A DNA stretch of 64,000 nt from Polynucleobacter sp. (GTDB taxonomy: Bacteria; Pseudomonadota; Gammaproteobacteria; Burkholderiales; Burkholderiaceae): contig JAHEBW010000046.1 of assembly GCA_024642065.1 (NCBI GenBank), positions 97,152-161,151 on the forward strand, given 5' to 3'. Positions 8,751 to 18,907 of this stretch are shown piece by piece (the stretch's first letter is position 1; the number at the start of each line of letters is the position of its first letter). The translations under genes were made by a program, and so were the position numbers. The notes under the pieces were generated by a model. That model was not told the DNA's origin. It worked only from the letters and a program-made list of their open reading frames with translations, and searched no databases.

Positions 8751-11700
8751 TTAAACAGAAGCTACTTTTTTGCTACCTTGAGATTTCTCCCAAAGCTCAC
8801 CTAAAGCTCGCTTGTATTCAGTTGGGAATACTTTGACAAAACGTGCACGTGACTTTTCCCAGTCAGCCAAAATTGCTTTAGCACGCTCTGAACCTGTATG
8901 TTTGAAGTGGCGCTCAATAAGACCTTTTAAGATCACCTCATCAGTTAAACGCTCGCCACCTTCTTTAACATTCACTGGAGCATGCCACTCTGATTTTGGC
9001 AATTTTGCTTCTTGCTCAGCGCTTGTTAATACTGGCTCAAGTGTTGCCATACTTGTATTACAACGTTTAGCAAATAAGCCATCTTCGTCATAAACATAAG
9101 CAACGCCACCACTCATACCAGCAGCAAAGTTACGACCTGTTAGACCGAGGGCAACTACTGTGCCGCCTGTCATGTATTCGCAACCATGGTCACCAGTGCC
9201 TTCAACAACAGCAATAGCGCCTGAGTTACGAACAGCAAAACGCTCACCAGCAACACCGTTAAAGAATGCTTCACCAGCGATAGCACCATAAAGTACAGTG
9301 TTACCAACAATGATGTTCTGTGATGTGTCACCACGGAATTCATGAGGCGCGCGAACAATCACACGACCACCTGACAAACCTTTACCAACGTAGTCATTGC
9401 CATCACCCACCAAGTCCATGGTCACACCATGAGCCAAGAATGCAGCGAAACTTTGACCGGCTGTTCCATTCAATTGAATGTGAATCGTGTCATCAGGCAA
9501 ACCTTCGTGGCCATAACGTTTAGCAACCTCTCCTGACAACATCGCACCAGCAGTACGGTTCACGTTCTTAATTGGCTGAATGAAAGAAACACGCTCGCCT
9601 TTTTCTAAAGCAGCTTTTGATTTCTCAATCAATGTATGGTCAAGTGCTGTTGATAAACCGTGATCTTGAGTTTCCACTTGGAAACGTGGCACGCTTGCTT
9701 CAACATTTGGCGCTTGGAAAATCTTTGTGAAATCTAAGCCACGAGCTTTCCAATGCTCAACACTCTTCTTCGTATCCAAAAACTCAGTATGACCAATTAA
9801 ATCGTCAAATTTGCGAATACCTAATTGCGCCATAATTTCGCGAGCCTCTTCTGCAATAAAGAAGAAGAAGTTCACGACGTGCTCTGGCTTGCCTGAGAAT
9901 TTCTTACGCAATTCTGGATCTTGTGTTGCAACACCAACTGGGCATGTATTGAGGTGACACTTACGCATCATGATGCAACCCTCAACAACTAACGGTGCTG
10001 TTGCGAAACCAAATTCATCGGCGCCCAATAAAGCACCGATCACGACGTCGCGACCAGTTTTCATTTGACCGTCAGCTTGAACACGAATACGACTTCGTAA
10101 TCCGTTCAACACCAATGTCTGTTGAGTTTCAGCAAGACCTAGTTCCCATGGGCTACCAGCATGCTTGATAGATGACAATGGTGATGCGCCTGTGCCGCCA
10201 TCATGACCAGCAATCACAACGTGATCAGCCTTGGCTTTTGCAACACCAGCAGCAACCGTACCAACACCTACCTCAGAAACCAATTTCACAGAGATGTCAG
10301 CTTTGCTATTCACATTCTTCAAATCGTGAATTAACTGCGCCAAATCTTCAATGGAATAAATGTCGTGGTGCGGAGGAGGTGAAATCAAACCAACACCTGG
10401 AACTGAGTAACGTAATTTACCGATGTAATCAGAAACCTTGCTACCAGGAAGTTGTCCGCCTTCACCAGGCTTAGCGCCCTGAGCCATCTTGATCTGAATT
10501 TGATCTGCAGAAGTTAAATACTCAGCAGTTACACCAAAACGACCTGAAGCAACTTGTTTAATCTTTGAGCGAAGTGAATCACCTGCATCCAATGGAATAT
10601 CGGCTTGGATAATATCTTCGCCAATAATGCTTGCAAGAGTTTCGCCTTTCTTAATTGCGATACCTTTGAGTTCATTGCGATAACGCTTGTTATCTTCACC
10701 GCCCTCACCTGTATTTGATTTGCCGCCAATACGATTCATCGCAATAGCTAGAGTTGCATGCGCTTCAGTTGAAATCGAACCTAAAGACATAGCACCCGTT
10801 GCAAAACGCTTAACAATCTCTTTTGCTGGCTCAACTTCATCCAATGGAATTGCTTTGCTTGGGTCAAGCTTAAATTCAAACAAGCCACGCAATGTCATAT
10901 GACGCTTAGTTTGGTCATTAATGATATTGGCGTACTCTTTATAAGTTTGATAACCGCCTTTTTCTGGACCTTGGCGTGTTGAGTGCTGCAACTTAGCGAT
11001 TGAGTCTGGCGTCCACATGTGATCTTCACCACGAATACGGAAGGCATACTCACCGCCAGCATCAAGCATATTGGTTAGAGTTGGATCGTTACCAAATGCC
11101 AAGCTGTGCATTTTTAATGCTTCTTCAGCAACTTCAAAAATACCAATACCACCAACGTTAGATGCTGTTCCTTTGAAGTACTTATCAATTAACTCTTTGT
11201 TTAAGCCAATTGCTTCAAAGATTTGTGCGCCTGTGTAAGACATGTAAGTGGAGATACCCATCTTAGACATCACTTTTTGCAGACCTTTACCAACAGCTTT
11301 CGTAAAGTTCTTAACTACTTTCTCTGCAGACAAATCACCTTTTAATCCTTTAGCCATATCTACTAAAGTTTCCATAGCCAAGTACGGGTGAACTGCCTCA
11401 GCGCCGTATCCTGCTAACAACGCAAAGTGATGAGTCTCGCGTGCACTGCCTGTTTCAACTACCAAACCAGTGCTTGTACGAAGACCTTTTTCAACTAAGT
11501 GCTGATGAATAGCTGATGTAGCCAACAATGCTGGAATAGCCACGTGATCAGCAGCAACTTGACGGTCACTAATAATCAAAATGTTGTAACCAGAATTAAC
11601 AGCGTCAACTGCCTCTGCGCACAAAGACGCTAAACGTGCTTCAACTCCATCCTTGCCCCATGCTGATTCATAACAAATATCTAATTCGTATGAACGGAAC

Positions 11701-13499
11701 TTGCCACCTGTGTAATGCTCAATGTGACGGATCTTAGCAATGTCATCAAAATCCAAAATCGGCTGAGATACCTCCAAGCGCATTGGAGGATTGATGTTGT
11801 TGGTGTCTAAAAGATTTGGCTTAGGACCAACGAACGACACCAATGACATCACCATGTTTTCACGGATAGGGTCGATCGGCGGATTAGTTACCTGAGCAAA
11901 CAACTGCTTGAAGTAGTTATAAAGCGTTTTATTTTTATTTGATAAAACTGCCAATGGGCTATCGTTACCCATTGAACCAATAGCTTCTTCACCTGATGAA
12001 GCCATCGGCGCCATCAAGAATTTCAAATCTTCTTGTGTATAGCCAAATGCCTGCTGACGATCTAAAAGATTAGCTGCAGGACGAATGTTTTCAGCATCAA
12101 CCTTGATGTCATCTTTAGTCGCTTCAATTTCATCCAACTTGATACGAACTGCATCAATCCAGCTCTTGTATGGTTTCGCTTTTGCTAAAGCATCTTTTAA
12201 TTCAACGTCATCAATAATGCGGCCTTGTTCCATATCGATTAGGAACATCTTGCCTGGTTGCAAGCGCCACTTTTTAACAATTTTGTTTTCTGGGAAAGTT
12301 AGTACACCTGCCTCAGAAGCCATGATGACCAAGTCATCATCTGTTACGTAGTAACGAGCTGGGCGCAAACCATTTCGGTCAAGTGTTGCACCGATCTGAC
12401 GGCCATCTGTAAATGCAATCGCTGCTGGACCATCCCATGGCTCCATCATCGCTGCATGATATTCATAGAATGCACGACGATTGTCATCCATCAATGTGTG
12501 CTGTTCCCAAGCTTCAGGGATCATCATCATCATGGCATGAGCCATTGGATAACCAGCCATCACTAATAACTCTAAACAGTTATCAAAGCTTGCTGTGTCT
12601 GATTGGCCTGGATAAATTAAAGGCCATAATTTTTGTAGATCATCACCCAATACTGGAGAACTAATGGCGCCTGTACGGGCATTGATCCAGTTCACGTTAC
12701 CCTTCACAGTATTAATTTCACCGTTGTGGGCAATCATGCGATACGGGTGAGCCAACTCCCATGCTGGGAATGTGTTGGTTGAGAAGCGTTGATGCACTAA
12801 TGCAAGCGCAGAAACAACTCTTGTATCTTTTAAGTCTTCGTAATAAGCGCCAACCTGGTTAGCTAATAGCAAGCCTTTGTAAACAACAGTTCTAGCTGAC
12901 ATTGATGTCACAAAGTACTCTTTGCCATGTTGCAATTGCAATGCTTGAATTGCGTGGCTACCAGTTTTACGAATCACGTACAACTTACGCTCTAGCGCGT
13001 CTGTTGTCATGATGTCACGGCCGCGACCAATAAAGATCTGACGAATAACTGGCTCTGTCTTACGAACAGTTGGAGACATTGGCATGTTCATATCAACAGG
13101 CACATCTCTCCAACCTAAAACTACTTGCCCTTCATTCCGAACAGTTCTTTCAAGTTCTTGTTCGCAAGCTAATCTTGATGCTCTTTCCTTTGGCATGAAA
13201 ACCATACCAACACCGTATTCGCCGAAAGGTGGCAATGTCACACCTTGCTTGGCCATTTCTTCACGATAGAACTGATCTGGCACCTGAATCAAAATACCTG
13301 CACCGTCACCCATGAGTGGATCTGCACCAACAGCGCCACGGTGATCAATGTTTTCAAGAATCTTTAAGCCTTGAGTCACTATGTCATGGCTTTTTTTACC
13401 TTTGATATGGGCAACAAAACCCACGCCACAGGCGTCGTGTTCATTTACTGGGTCATAAAGACCTTGCGCTTCTGGGCGCAACGAAGTCGTAGTAGTCAC
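8751..13499 (-). CDS. gltB: Glutamate synthase (NADPH) large subunit
   Basis: This 1582-residue enzyme starts at a GTG with AAGGA eight bases upstream. A short propeptide precedes the catalytic N-terminal cysteine in HDACGVGF (about residue 24), the glutamine amidotransferase nucleophile. The central and FMN-binding synthase domains follow, with cysteines of the 3Fe-4S cluster in [15 protein letters not shown]. The C-terminal GXGXG beta-helix domain is seen in repeated glycine motifs such as GGRVIVRAP. Length is normal for the bacterial alpha subunit. It forms an operon with gltD and has its own promoter just upstream. Confidence 0.97.
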   Translation of the reverse strand: MTTTTSLRPEAQGLYDPVNEHDACGVGFVAHIKGKKSHDIVTQGLKILENIDHRGAVGADPLMGDGAGILIQVPDQFYREEMAKQGVTLPPFGEYGVGMVFMPKERASRLACEQELERTVRNEGQVVLGWRDVPVDMNMPMSPTVRKTEPVIRQIFIGRGRDIMTTDALERKLYVIRKTGSHAIQALQLQHGKEYFVTSMSARTVVYKGLLLANQVGAYYEDLKDTRVVSALALVHQRFSTNTFPAWELAHPYRMIAHNGEINTVKGNVNWINARTGAISSPVLGDDLQKLWPLIYPGQSDTASFDNCLELLVMAGYPMAHAMMMMIPEAWEQHTLMDDNRRAFYEYHAAMMEPWDGPAAIAFTDGRQIGATLDRNGLRPARYYVTDDDLVIMASEAGVLTFPENKIVKKWRLQPGKMFLIDMEQGRIIDDVELKDALAKAKPYKSWIDAVRIKLDEIEATKDDIKVDAENIRPAANLLDRQQAFGYTQEDLKFLMAPMASSGEEAIGSMGNDSPLAVLSNKNKTLYNYFKQLFAQVTNPPIDPIRENMVMSLVSFVGPKPNLLDTNNINPPMRLEVSQPILDFDDIAKIRHIEHYTGGKFRSYELDICYESAWGKDGVEARLASLCAEAVDAVNSGYNILIISDRQVAADHVAIPALLATSAIHQHLVEKGLRTSTGLVVETGSARETHHFALLAGYGAEAVHPYLAMETLVDMAKGLKGDLSAEKVVKNFTKAVGKGLQKVMSKMGISTYMSYTGAQIFEAIGLNKELIDKYFKGTASNVGGIGIFEVAEEALKMHSLAFGNDPTLTNMLDAGGEYAFRIRGEDHMWTPDSIAKLQHSTRQGPEKGGYQTYKEYANIINDQTKRHMTLRGLFEFKLDPSKAIPLDEVEPAKEIVKRFATGAMSLGSISTEAHATLAIAMNRIGGKSNTGEGGEDNKRYRNELKGIAIKKGETLASIIGEDIIQADIPLDAGDSLRSKIKQVASGRFGVTAEYLTSADQIQIKMAQGAKPGEGGQLPGSKVSDYIGKLRYSVPGVGLISPPPHHDIYSIEDLAQLIHDLKNVNSKADISVKLVSEVGVGTVAAGVAKAKADHVVIAGHDGGTGASPLSSIKHAGSPWELGLAETQQTLVLNGLRSRIRVQADGQMKTGRDVVIGALLGADEFGFATAPLVVEGCIMMRKCHLNTCPVGVATQDPELRKKFSGKPEHVVNFFFFIAEEAREIMAQLGIRKFDDLIGHTEFLDTKKSVEHWKARGLDFTKIFQAPNVEASVPRFQVETQDHGLSTALDHTLIEKSKAALEKGERVSFIQPIKNVNRTAGAMLSGEVAKRYGHEGLPDDTIHIQLNGTAGQSFAAFLAHGVTMDLVGDGNDYVGKGLSGGRVIVRAPHEFRGDTSQNIIVGNTVLYGAIAGEAFFNGVAGERFAVRNSGAIAVVEGTGDHGCEYMTGGTVVALGLTGRNFAAGMSGGVAYVYDEDGLFAKRCNTSMATLEPVLTSAEQEAKLPKSEWHAPVNVKEGGERLTDEVILKGLIERHFKHTGSERAKAILADWEKSRARFVKVFPTEYKRALGELWEKSQGSKKVASV

Positions 13500-13525
13500 G
13501 GAATCATTCCTTGGTAAGTAATCGC

Positions 13526-13562
13526 TTGTCTTTTTGAAGACAAATCTACCCCAACAGCGGGG
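13526..13562. repeat. Two short dyads in the gltB leader
   Basis: TTGTCTT/AAGACAA (13526-13543) and CCCC/GGGG (13549-13562) can each form a small hairpin in the gltB 5' leader. Neither has a U-run on the minus strand, so neither is a clear terminator. They may affect leader stability. Confidence 0.4.
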
Positions 13563-13571
13563 TTTTAAAGA

Positions 13572-13600
13572 ACTATAGGGGATTACCCCTGTACTTGCAA
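13572..13600 (-). promoter_or_regulatory. Sigma-70-like promoter of gltB with palindromic spacer
   Basis: On the minus strand TTGCAA (13595-13600) and TATAGT (13572-13577) are separated by exactly 17 bases, about 70 bases before the gltB GTG. The perfect dyad AGGGGATTACCCCT (13577-13590) lies in the spacer, a good place for a repressor or activator. The -35 box shares four bases with the left arm of the neighbouring long hairpin. Confidence 0.65.
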
Positions 13601-13641
13601 TATAAAATAATTGGTGTCTGTCACTAATTATTTTATATTGC
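13597..13641. repeat. 45-base hairpin beside the Y1 transposase gene
   Basis: Perfect 16-base arms (GCAATATAAAATAATT and its complement at 13626-13641) extend through one G-T wobble to a 20-pair stem closed by a five-base loop. The inner part GTGTCTGTCACTAATTA (13614-13630) recurs inverted and imperfect at 13657-13673 (13 of 17 bases). Such hairpins beside REP-associated transposases are their usual substrates. The gap 13500-13727 otherwise holds only the gltB promoter region. Confidence 0.7.
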
Positions 13642-13727
13642 CTAACTAGAAACTAGTAATTAGGGACAGAGTAGAATTATTGAGGGAGTTTAGGTGATTC
13701 ATTTTGGTGCAAATTAAACTAATCGAC

Positions 13728-14423
13728 TCAGCTTGGATCGATCTTTTTAGGCCTCCCAGCCTTTCTAGGGATCAAGGGGCGAGTTGTTTTAGGGGCTATT
13801 TTAGCTAGCAATTCAGGTGAGGCTAGTGGCCAACCATAATTTAAGTGGTTACTCACTTTTTCGAAATCACCTATAGATATTTGCTCAGAAACTGCCTTTT
13901 GCCAGGCTAACTGACGTTCAAATGGTGTGTTCCCCAAACTCCAATACTTCGAATGATCAGAAATCCAGGGCACTACCTCTGCCCCCACATGATGACGATA
14001 AGTCGACCAAGACCAATCATCAGGGTTTTGCACCAAGCCGGATCGCACGGGATCTTGCTCAATATATTTTTGGCATAACAGTAAGTACATCTCGGGATCG
14101 ATCAAGGCTGACTTAAATCGACCTTCCCATACTGTGCCAGTTCTTTTGTGTTTTTGATTAAACATTTGTGCGTAGCGGCGACCAACTGACTGCATGGTTC
14201 TTGTTGCACTTAAGTAAGTTTTGGGTGTGGCCAAAATATGAACATAGCTTGGCATCAGAACATAAGCATGAATGGCTAACTCATATTCTCTAGCGGCATC
14301 TCGCAACCACTCTAAATAAGAGCGCCTCTCGTCATCAGAAAGAAAAATTTCTTGTGAGTTATTACCTCGCACCATGATGTGCAGAGGATATCCAGCCAAA
14401 ATAACTCGTGGAAGCCTTGCCAT
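13728..14423 (-). CDS. REP-associated-type (Y1) transposase, HUH motif altered
   Basis: This 231-residue protein belongs to the Y1_Tnp family found as single copies in proteobacteria. Landmarks are ARLPRVILAGYPLHIMVRGNN at the start, RTGTVWEGRFKS, the catalytic-tyrosine segment KYIEQDPVRSGLV and a basic GRPKK tail. The metal-binding HUH motif, normally NHVH, reads SYVH here, so the first histidine is tyrosine. Nickase activity is therefore doubtful. It starts two bases after the dgt stop without an obvious Shine-Dalgarno site. The frame is otherwise intact, so it could be a recent loss or a domesticated DNA-binding protein. Confidence 0.85.
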   Translation of the reverse strand: MARLPRVILAGYPLHIMVRGNNSQEIFLSDDERRSYLEWLRDAAREYELAIHAYVLMPSYVHILATPKTYLSATRTMQSVGRRYAQMFNQKHKRTGTVWEGRFKSALIDPEMYLLLCQKYIEQDPVRSGLVQNPDDWSWSTYRHHVGAEVVPWISDHSKYWSLGNTPFERQLAWQKAVSEQISIGDFEKVSNHLNYGWPLASPELLAKIAPKTTRPLIPRKAGRPKKIDPS

Positions 14424-14425
14424 AT

Positions 14426-15541
14426 TTATTTAGTAATCAGTTTCTGGAATTCTTTATTGGCGTAACGATCTGTCATGCCGGCAATGTAATGAGAGATTCT
14501 TCGGTATATCTCATCCTTAGGACGAAAATCAGAAGGGATATCTTGAGGATGCTTCTCAAAATGATTAAAAAGTGCAACGATCATGTCGCTAGCATTTTTT
14601 GTCATCTCATTCACTTGCGGATGCCGGTATAGGTTTTTAAATAAAAATCTTTTCATCTCGGTTGCTTGCTCTCGCATCAGCCCAGAAAAAGCAACTAAGC
14701 TTTTTTCTTTTCGAACGTCATCAACAGAGAGTGGATTAGCTGCCTTGATGCGCTGTTGAGTTTCCTTGACCAAGTCATCAACGAGCACATGAATGATGTG
14801 TCGAACAACCTCATAAACCATTCGTCGACCACTTAAACCGGGAAAACTTTTTTGAACAATATCTTTCTGATCACGCCACAATGCAACTTCATCCATTTGT
14901 TCAATTGTTAGCAAACCAGAACGAATGCCATCATCAATATCATGATTGTTATAAGCAATCTCATCAGCAAGATTAGCTAACTGCGCCTCTAAGCTTGGCT
15001 GCATGCCATTGATAAATCTCTGACCCAGTAAACCTAGCGTTTGCGCATTCTTTGCAGAGCAGTGTTTCAAAATGCCCTCACGGGTTTCATAAGACAGATT
15101 TAAGCCATCCCATTTTGCATAACGCTCTTCTAAAAAATCAACCACCCAAAGACTTTGTAAATTATGTTCAAAACCGCCATGGTCCTTCATACAACCATTC
15201 AAGGCATCTTGGCCAGCATGCCCAAAAGGCGTGTGCCCTAAGTCATGCGCTAAAGAAATGGCTTCCACTAAATCTTCATTGAGTTGAAGTCGTCTTGCAA
15301 CAGCACGACCAATTTGAGCAACCTCAAGACTATGGGTTAGTCGATTGCGAAAGTGATCGCCCTCATGATTTAGAAAAACCTGAGTTTTATATTCGAGCCT
15401 TCGAAAGGCTGTTGAGTGAATAATTCGATCGCGATCTCTTTGAAATGGATTGCGACCCGATTGCGTTGGTTCAACTGGCTCAGAATGAACACGGCCTAGA
15501 GTAGTGTTTGACTGTACTGCGTAGCAAGCCAAGCTCTTCAA
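14426..15541 (-). CDS. dgt: dGTP triphosphohydrolase-like HD-domain protein
   Basis: This 371-residue HD-domain protein has the family metal motifs [26 protein letters not shown] and [14 protein letters not shown]. The family cleaves dNTPs to the deoxynucleoside and tripolyphosphate. The conserved [22 protein letters not shown] stretch marks the shorter, broad-specificity type rather than E. coli Dgt. The frame opens at a TTG at 15541, three bases after the aroB stop; no ATG gives a complete domain, so TTG is probably real. It is the last conserved gene of the pil-aroK-aroB unit. Confidence 0.9.
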   Translation of the reverse strand: MKSLACYAVQSNTTLGRVHSEPVEPTQSGRNPFQRDRDRIIHSTAFRRLEYKTQVFLNHEGDHFRNRLTHSLEVAQIGRAVARRLQLNEDLVEAISLAHDLGHTPFGHAGQDALNGCMKDHGGFEHNLQSLWVVDFLEERYAKWDGLNLSYETREGILKHCSAKNAQTLGLLGQRFINGMQPSLEAQLANLADEIAYNNHDIDDGIRSGLLTIEQMDEVALWRDQKDIVQKSFPGLSGRRMVYEVVRHIIHVLVDDLVKETQQRIKAANPLSVDDVRKEKSLVAFSGLMREQATEMKRFLFKNLYRHPQVNEMTKNASDMIVALFNHFEKHPQDIPSDFRPKDEIYRRISHYIAGMTDRYANKEFQKLITK

Positions 15542-15543
15542 AT

Positions 15544-16626
15544 TTATGCAGCCCCTGTTGCGCTAAGTGTCTGCGTCACTAAAGCCTCGTCTACTGGCTT
15601 AATAACTGAGTGGCCAATACCGTCCAACAAGATGTATCGGATTTCACCACCTTCGGCTTTTTTATCAACTCTCATTAAATCCATATAGCGAGTCACTCCA
15701 AATTGCGGAGGAACTGTTGGCAACTTCAAGGCAGCAATCAGGGCTTTAATTCTTTGTGATTCAGCTTCAGACAAATGGCCCAGACGAGCAGATAAGTCAG
15801 CTGCCATCACCATGCCACAACCAACAGCCTCACCATGTAACCATTCTCCATAACCCATGCCTGCCTCAATGGCATGGCCAAAAGTATGGCCAAAATTGAG
15901 GATGGCTCGCACACCACCTTCTTTTTCATCAAGGGCAACTACTTGAGATTTAATTTCACAAGAACGTTGAACTGCATGCTCCATTGCTTTTGGGTCGCAT
16001 GTATTCAAAGCATCAATATTTTTTTCAATCCAAGAGAAAAAGTCGCCATCAGCAATAGCACCGTGCTTAATCACTTCAGCCAAACCGGCAGCCAACTCTT
16101 TAGGTGGCAATGTCTTTAAAGTATCTAAATCGGCAATAACGGCTTGAGGCTGATAAAAAGCCCCCACCATATTTTTTCCTAAAGGATGATTGATGCCTGT
16201 TTTTCCACCAACGGATGAATCAACTTGCGATAGCAAAGTAGTCGGCACTTGTATAAAGCGAATACCTCTCATATAGCAGGCAGCTGCAAACCCAGTCATG
16301 TCGCCAATAACACCGCCTCCTAGAGCCACTAATGTACTTTTTCGATCTGCACCGCTCTCTAATAAAGCGTCAAATATCTTTTGTAGGGTTTCCCAAGTTT
16401 TATAAACTTCCCCGTCAGGCAAAACAACTAAACGAACTTTTTGCCCAAGACTCTCGAGAGTCTTAACAACACGATCAGCATAAAGAGGCGCAACAGTTTC
16501 GTTGGTGACAACGGCAGTAAAAGTTCCTTTTAAATGCTTTTTGTAAAGCTCGGGGCGATCAATTAATTGAGCTCCAATATGGATTGGATAGCTGCGCTCA
16601 CGAAGATCAAGTTCAAGTGTTTTCAT
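15544..16626 (-). CDS. aroB: 3-dehydroquinate synthase
   Basis: This 360-residue enzyme converts DAHP to 3-dehydroquinate, the second step of the shikimate pathway. It shows the NAD-binding [14 protein letters not shown] segment, the substrate region [15 protein letters not shown], and zinc-ligand motifs [10 protein letters not shown] and [10 protein letters not shown]. Its start overlaps the aroK stop by 4 bases, indicating coupled translation. The aroK-aroB order after pilQ is conserved in many proteobacteria. Confidence 0.97.
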   Translation of the reverse strand: MKTLELDLRERSYPIHIGAQLIDRPELYKKHLKGTFTAVVTNETVAPLYADRVVKTLESLGQKVRLVVLPDGEVYKTWETLQKIFDALLESGADRKSTLVALGGGVIGDMTGFAAACYMRGIRFIQVPTTLLSQVDSSVGGKTGINHPLGKNMVGAFYQPQAVIADLDTLKTLPPKELAAGLAEVIKHGAIADGDFFSWIEKNIDALNTCDPKAMEHAVQRSCEIKSQVVALDEKEGGVRAILNFGHTFGHAIEAGMGYGEWLHGEAVGCGMVMAADLSARLGHLSEAESQRIKALIAALKLPTVPPQFGVTRYMDLMRVDKKAEGGEIRYILLDGIGHSVIKPVDEALVTQTLSATGAA

Positions 16627-17147
16627 TTTGACAATTCAAATTGCATCATTAATGTATTAACCAGCTGCGAAACACTGGGCTTTCCTGTGTCAACTGTGTG
16701 ATGCGCAGCTTCACGGTATAGAGGATCTCGAACTTCATAAAGCTTTTCTAGGGTTGCTCTAGCATCCCCATTATTTAATAAAGGACGCCCCTTATCATTT
16801 CTTGTTCGCAACCATAGCTCATGTGGGTTAGCTCTTAAATAAAAGACAACGCCGCGGTCATGCAAGTTCGCTCGATTCTCTGGAGATAAAACTGCTCCGC
16901 CCCCAGTGGCCAACACCAAGTTTTTTTCTTGAGTTAACTCATCAATGACCTGCGCTTCACGCTTTCTAAAACCAGGCTCCCCTTCCATCTCAAAGATAGT
17001 AGGGATCTTGACACCGCAGCGCGCCTCTATTTCATGATCAGTATCAATAAAACGACGCCCTAATCTCTTAGCCAAGAGCCGACCTACGGTAGTTTTACCC
17101 GCACCCATTAGGCCTACTAAGAAGATATTGTCTGGAATCGTATTCAC
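16623..17147 (-). CDS. aroK: Shikimate kinase
   Basis: This 174-residue P-loop kinase phosphorylates shikimate. Walker A is GLMGAGKT (about 12-19), the shikimate-binding DTDHEIE follows, then ATGGGAVL, and the lid region holds RPLL. The start codon is GTG. It lies 10 bases downstream of the secretin gene and overlaps aroB by 4 bases. Confidence 0.95.
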   Translation of the reverse strand: MNTIPDNIFLVGLMGAGKTTVGRLLAKRLGRRFIDTDHEIEARCGVKIPTIFEMEGEPGFRKREAQVIDELTQEKNLVLATGGGAVLSPENRANLHDRGVVFYLRANPHELWLRTRNDKGRPLLNNGDARATLEKLYEVRDPLYREAAHHTVDTGKPSVSQLVNTLMMQFELSK

Positions 17148-17157
17148 AAGTGAGATT

Positions 17158-18255
17158 CTACTGAGCCTTTTGCTTAGAAACCAATGTTGGCGTTAAAAAA
17201 ATTAATAGCTCCGTCTTATCAACCGTTTTTGACTCCTGGCGGAATAAAGCGCCTAAAAATGGTATTTCACTAAAAAATGGCGTCTTAGCCTTATCTTTTC
17301 GCTCCATATCCTGAAAAATTCCGCCCAAAATAACTGTACCCCCGCTTTCAACTGAGACTTGAGTCTTCACGTGCTTGGTATCAATCGCGAAACCCTGCTC
17401 TGTTTTGAGACCCACACTATCTTTATTAATATCGACATCTAAGACAATCATTTCATTTTTCTGAATCCGTGGACGAACCTCTAAACGTAAGTTGGCTTTT
17501 CTAAATTGCACCTTTGTGGCGCCTTGTCCCGCCGAAGACTGATAGGGCAACTCTGTACCCTGCTCAATTAAGGCTTGAGTGTTATCTGCAGCCAATACCC
17601 TTGGGTTCGAAATGATATTTCCCTGACCACTTGCCTCTAATGCAGATAATTCAATTTGTAATGCCTGCCCAGCCTGCTTGCCCAACAAACCAATCGCGGC
17701 AACACCTGGCTCAAAGCCATGCAAGCCACCAGCAGTTAATGTATTAGTTCCCGAAATCTGACCTGATCTAGATTGATAAGCCAACTTGGTTCCTAAGTTT
17801 TTCGCAAACCTTCTTTCGGCTTCAACAATTCGAGCCTCAATCATGACCTGTCTTAATTCTGTTTGAATTTGATTAACCTGATTCAGCTGTTGAGCTCTCT
17901 CTAACTGTCTTTTTTCAAATGCCACAATTTCTTCATGAGGCGCGACCCAAAGTACATCTGCATCATATTTATGCCCCAAAGATCGGCTAGCCAAAACAGA
18001 ATCAAATACGGCTTGCCATGAAGCTTTTTTCATATGGATGCTGACTTGCCCGGAAACCTTTTCGCTTAACATCAAATTAATGCCTTTTGTGTCCGCAAGG
18101 ATCTGCAATAGCTGTCGAATATCTATTGACGTAAAACTCATACTCAAAGGCTCTTGCCTCACTTTGTCGTTTGCAATTGCAATCGCCTTGTTAGGGGCAC
18201 ACAAAAGCATGGCGCTCCACAAAAAGTATTTAAAAGAATCTCGTCTACCGATCAT
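17158..18255 (-). CDS. Short PilQ/HofQ-like secretin lacking the N1 domain
   Basis: This 365-residue protein begins with a signal-like hydrophobic segment (about 9-27). An STN/N0 domain spans about 38-106. A linker of only about 30 polar residues leads straight into the secretin core (about 137-360), with [35 protein letters not shown] and PFLGALFR. Typical PilQ has about 700 residues with AMIN domains and an N1 domain; even E. coli HofQ is longer. The C-terminal [12 protein letters not shown] end is intact, so this is a compact form, not a truncation. It would form an outer-membrane pore for pili or DNA uptake. Confidence 0.85.
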   Translation of the reverse strand: MIGRRDSFKYFLWSAMLLCAPNKAIAIANDKVRQEPLSMSFTSIDIRQLLQILADTKGINLMLSEKVSGQVSIHMKKASWQAVFDSVLASRSLGHKYDADVLWVAPHEEIVAFEKRQLERAQQLNQVNQIQTELRQVMIEARIVEAERRFAKNLGTKLAYQSRSGQISGTNTLTAGGLHGFEPGVAAIGLLGKQAGQALQIELSALEASGQGNIISNPRVLAADNTQALIEQGTELPYQSSAGQGATKVQFRKANLRLEVRPRIQKNEMIVLDVDINKDSVGLKTEQGFAIDTKHVKTQVSVESGGTVILGGIFQDMERKDKAKTPFFSEIPFLGALFRQESKTVDKTELLIFLTPTLVSKQKAQ

Positions 18256-18257
18256 GC

Positions 18258-18770
18258 TTAAGGCCTCTCTCTAAATGCTTTAATAAGCTGACCAGATTTT
18301 GATTCAAGCAATAAGTATTGCTCGTTAAGCTCTTTAATACGCCAACCCAATTTCAGAACCTGACCGGGAATGACAAGCATTTGCTCTCCATCTAACTCAA
18401 TCAAAGCCTTAGATAAATGATTCAATTGAATGTGCCCTAAATAAAGAATTGAAAGCTGCGTTTCTGGCAATGCCTCATTTTGTAATTCGGCATGAACTGA
18501 CTGACTCAGCAACTGTGTTTTTAATTCCTGAATTTCGCTGATACGAGCCCTGTCATTTTTGACAAGTAATTCAGCTTGGGCGGCTTGCTCAAAAATTAAA
18601 TACATCAGTACAAAGACAAGTCCAATGGTGAGAACTAAATGGATTGGCACTGAGTAAATATTTAAGAACTTATCAAGAGGAGCAAAGTCAACTTGAGCAG
18701 TTGAGTTAATGCTTTTTTGCTCGACAGAAACTGCATCAAATGCTTCGGAAGTAAGGGATCTTTTAAACAT
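18258..18770 (-). CDS. Pilus-assembly PilP-like protein with membrane anchor
   Basis: This 170-residue protein has a cytoplasmic N-terminus, one transmembrane helix (about 42-60) and a helical stretch (about 62-100). A small beta-rich C-terminal domain (about 106-168) resembles PilP in pattern: LSILYLGHIQ, then LIELDGEQMLVIPGQVL, WRIKELNEQYLLLES. PilP is normally a lipoprotein separate from the membrane-anchored PilN and PilO; here one gene seems to supply both parts. It ends two bases before the secretin start. The match is weak and judged by eye. Confidence 0.55.
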   Translation of the reverse strand: MFKRSLTSEAFDAVSVEQKSINSTAQVDFAPLDKFLNIYSVPIHLVLTIGLVFVLMYLIFEQAAQAELLVKNDRARISEIQELKTQLLSQSVHAELQNEALPETQLSILYLGHIQLNHLSKALIELDGEQMLVIPGQVLKLGWRIKELNEQYLLLESKSGQLIKAFRERP

Positions 18771-18845
18771 CCCAGTATTTTGAAAAAAATGAGGTCAAAA
18801 AAGAATCAGACCCATCCTGTTTTTTGTATGCAATTTCAGATTTTT

Positions 18846-18865
18846 ATGTCAGAAACATCTGACAT
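18846..18865. repeat. Dyad between pilP-like and mrcA genes
   Basis: ATGTCAGA and TCTGACAT are perfect 8-base arms around AACA, in the gap between divergent genes. A T-rich run follows on the plus strand, but no plus-strand gene lies upstream to terminate. An operator serving one or both divergent promoters is the simpler reading. Confidence 0.5.
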
Positions 18866-18895
18866 TATTTTTAAGCCTAATTGCTAAGCTATCTC

Positions 18896-18901
18896 TATAA
18901 T
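18896..18901 (+). promoter_or_regulatory. Perfect -10 box six bases before mrcA
   Basis: TATAAT ends six bases before the preferred mrcA ATG at 18908, which would place transcription start at or next to the start codon and make a leaderless mRNA. No convincing -35 box stands 16-18 bases upstream, so this is tentative. Confidence 0.35.
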
Positions 18902-18907
18902 CAAACC

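Noticed and set aside
13490-13510. Three-codon upstream ORF (ATG ATT CCG TGA) overlapping the gltB GTG
   Set aside because: The Shine-Dalgarno AAGGA abuts this ATG and is correctly spaced only for the GTG.
18881-18907. TTG start for mrcA
   Set aside because: No ribosome site, and a perfect TATAAT lies between it and the ATG at 18908.
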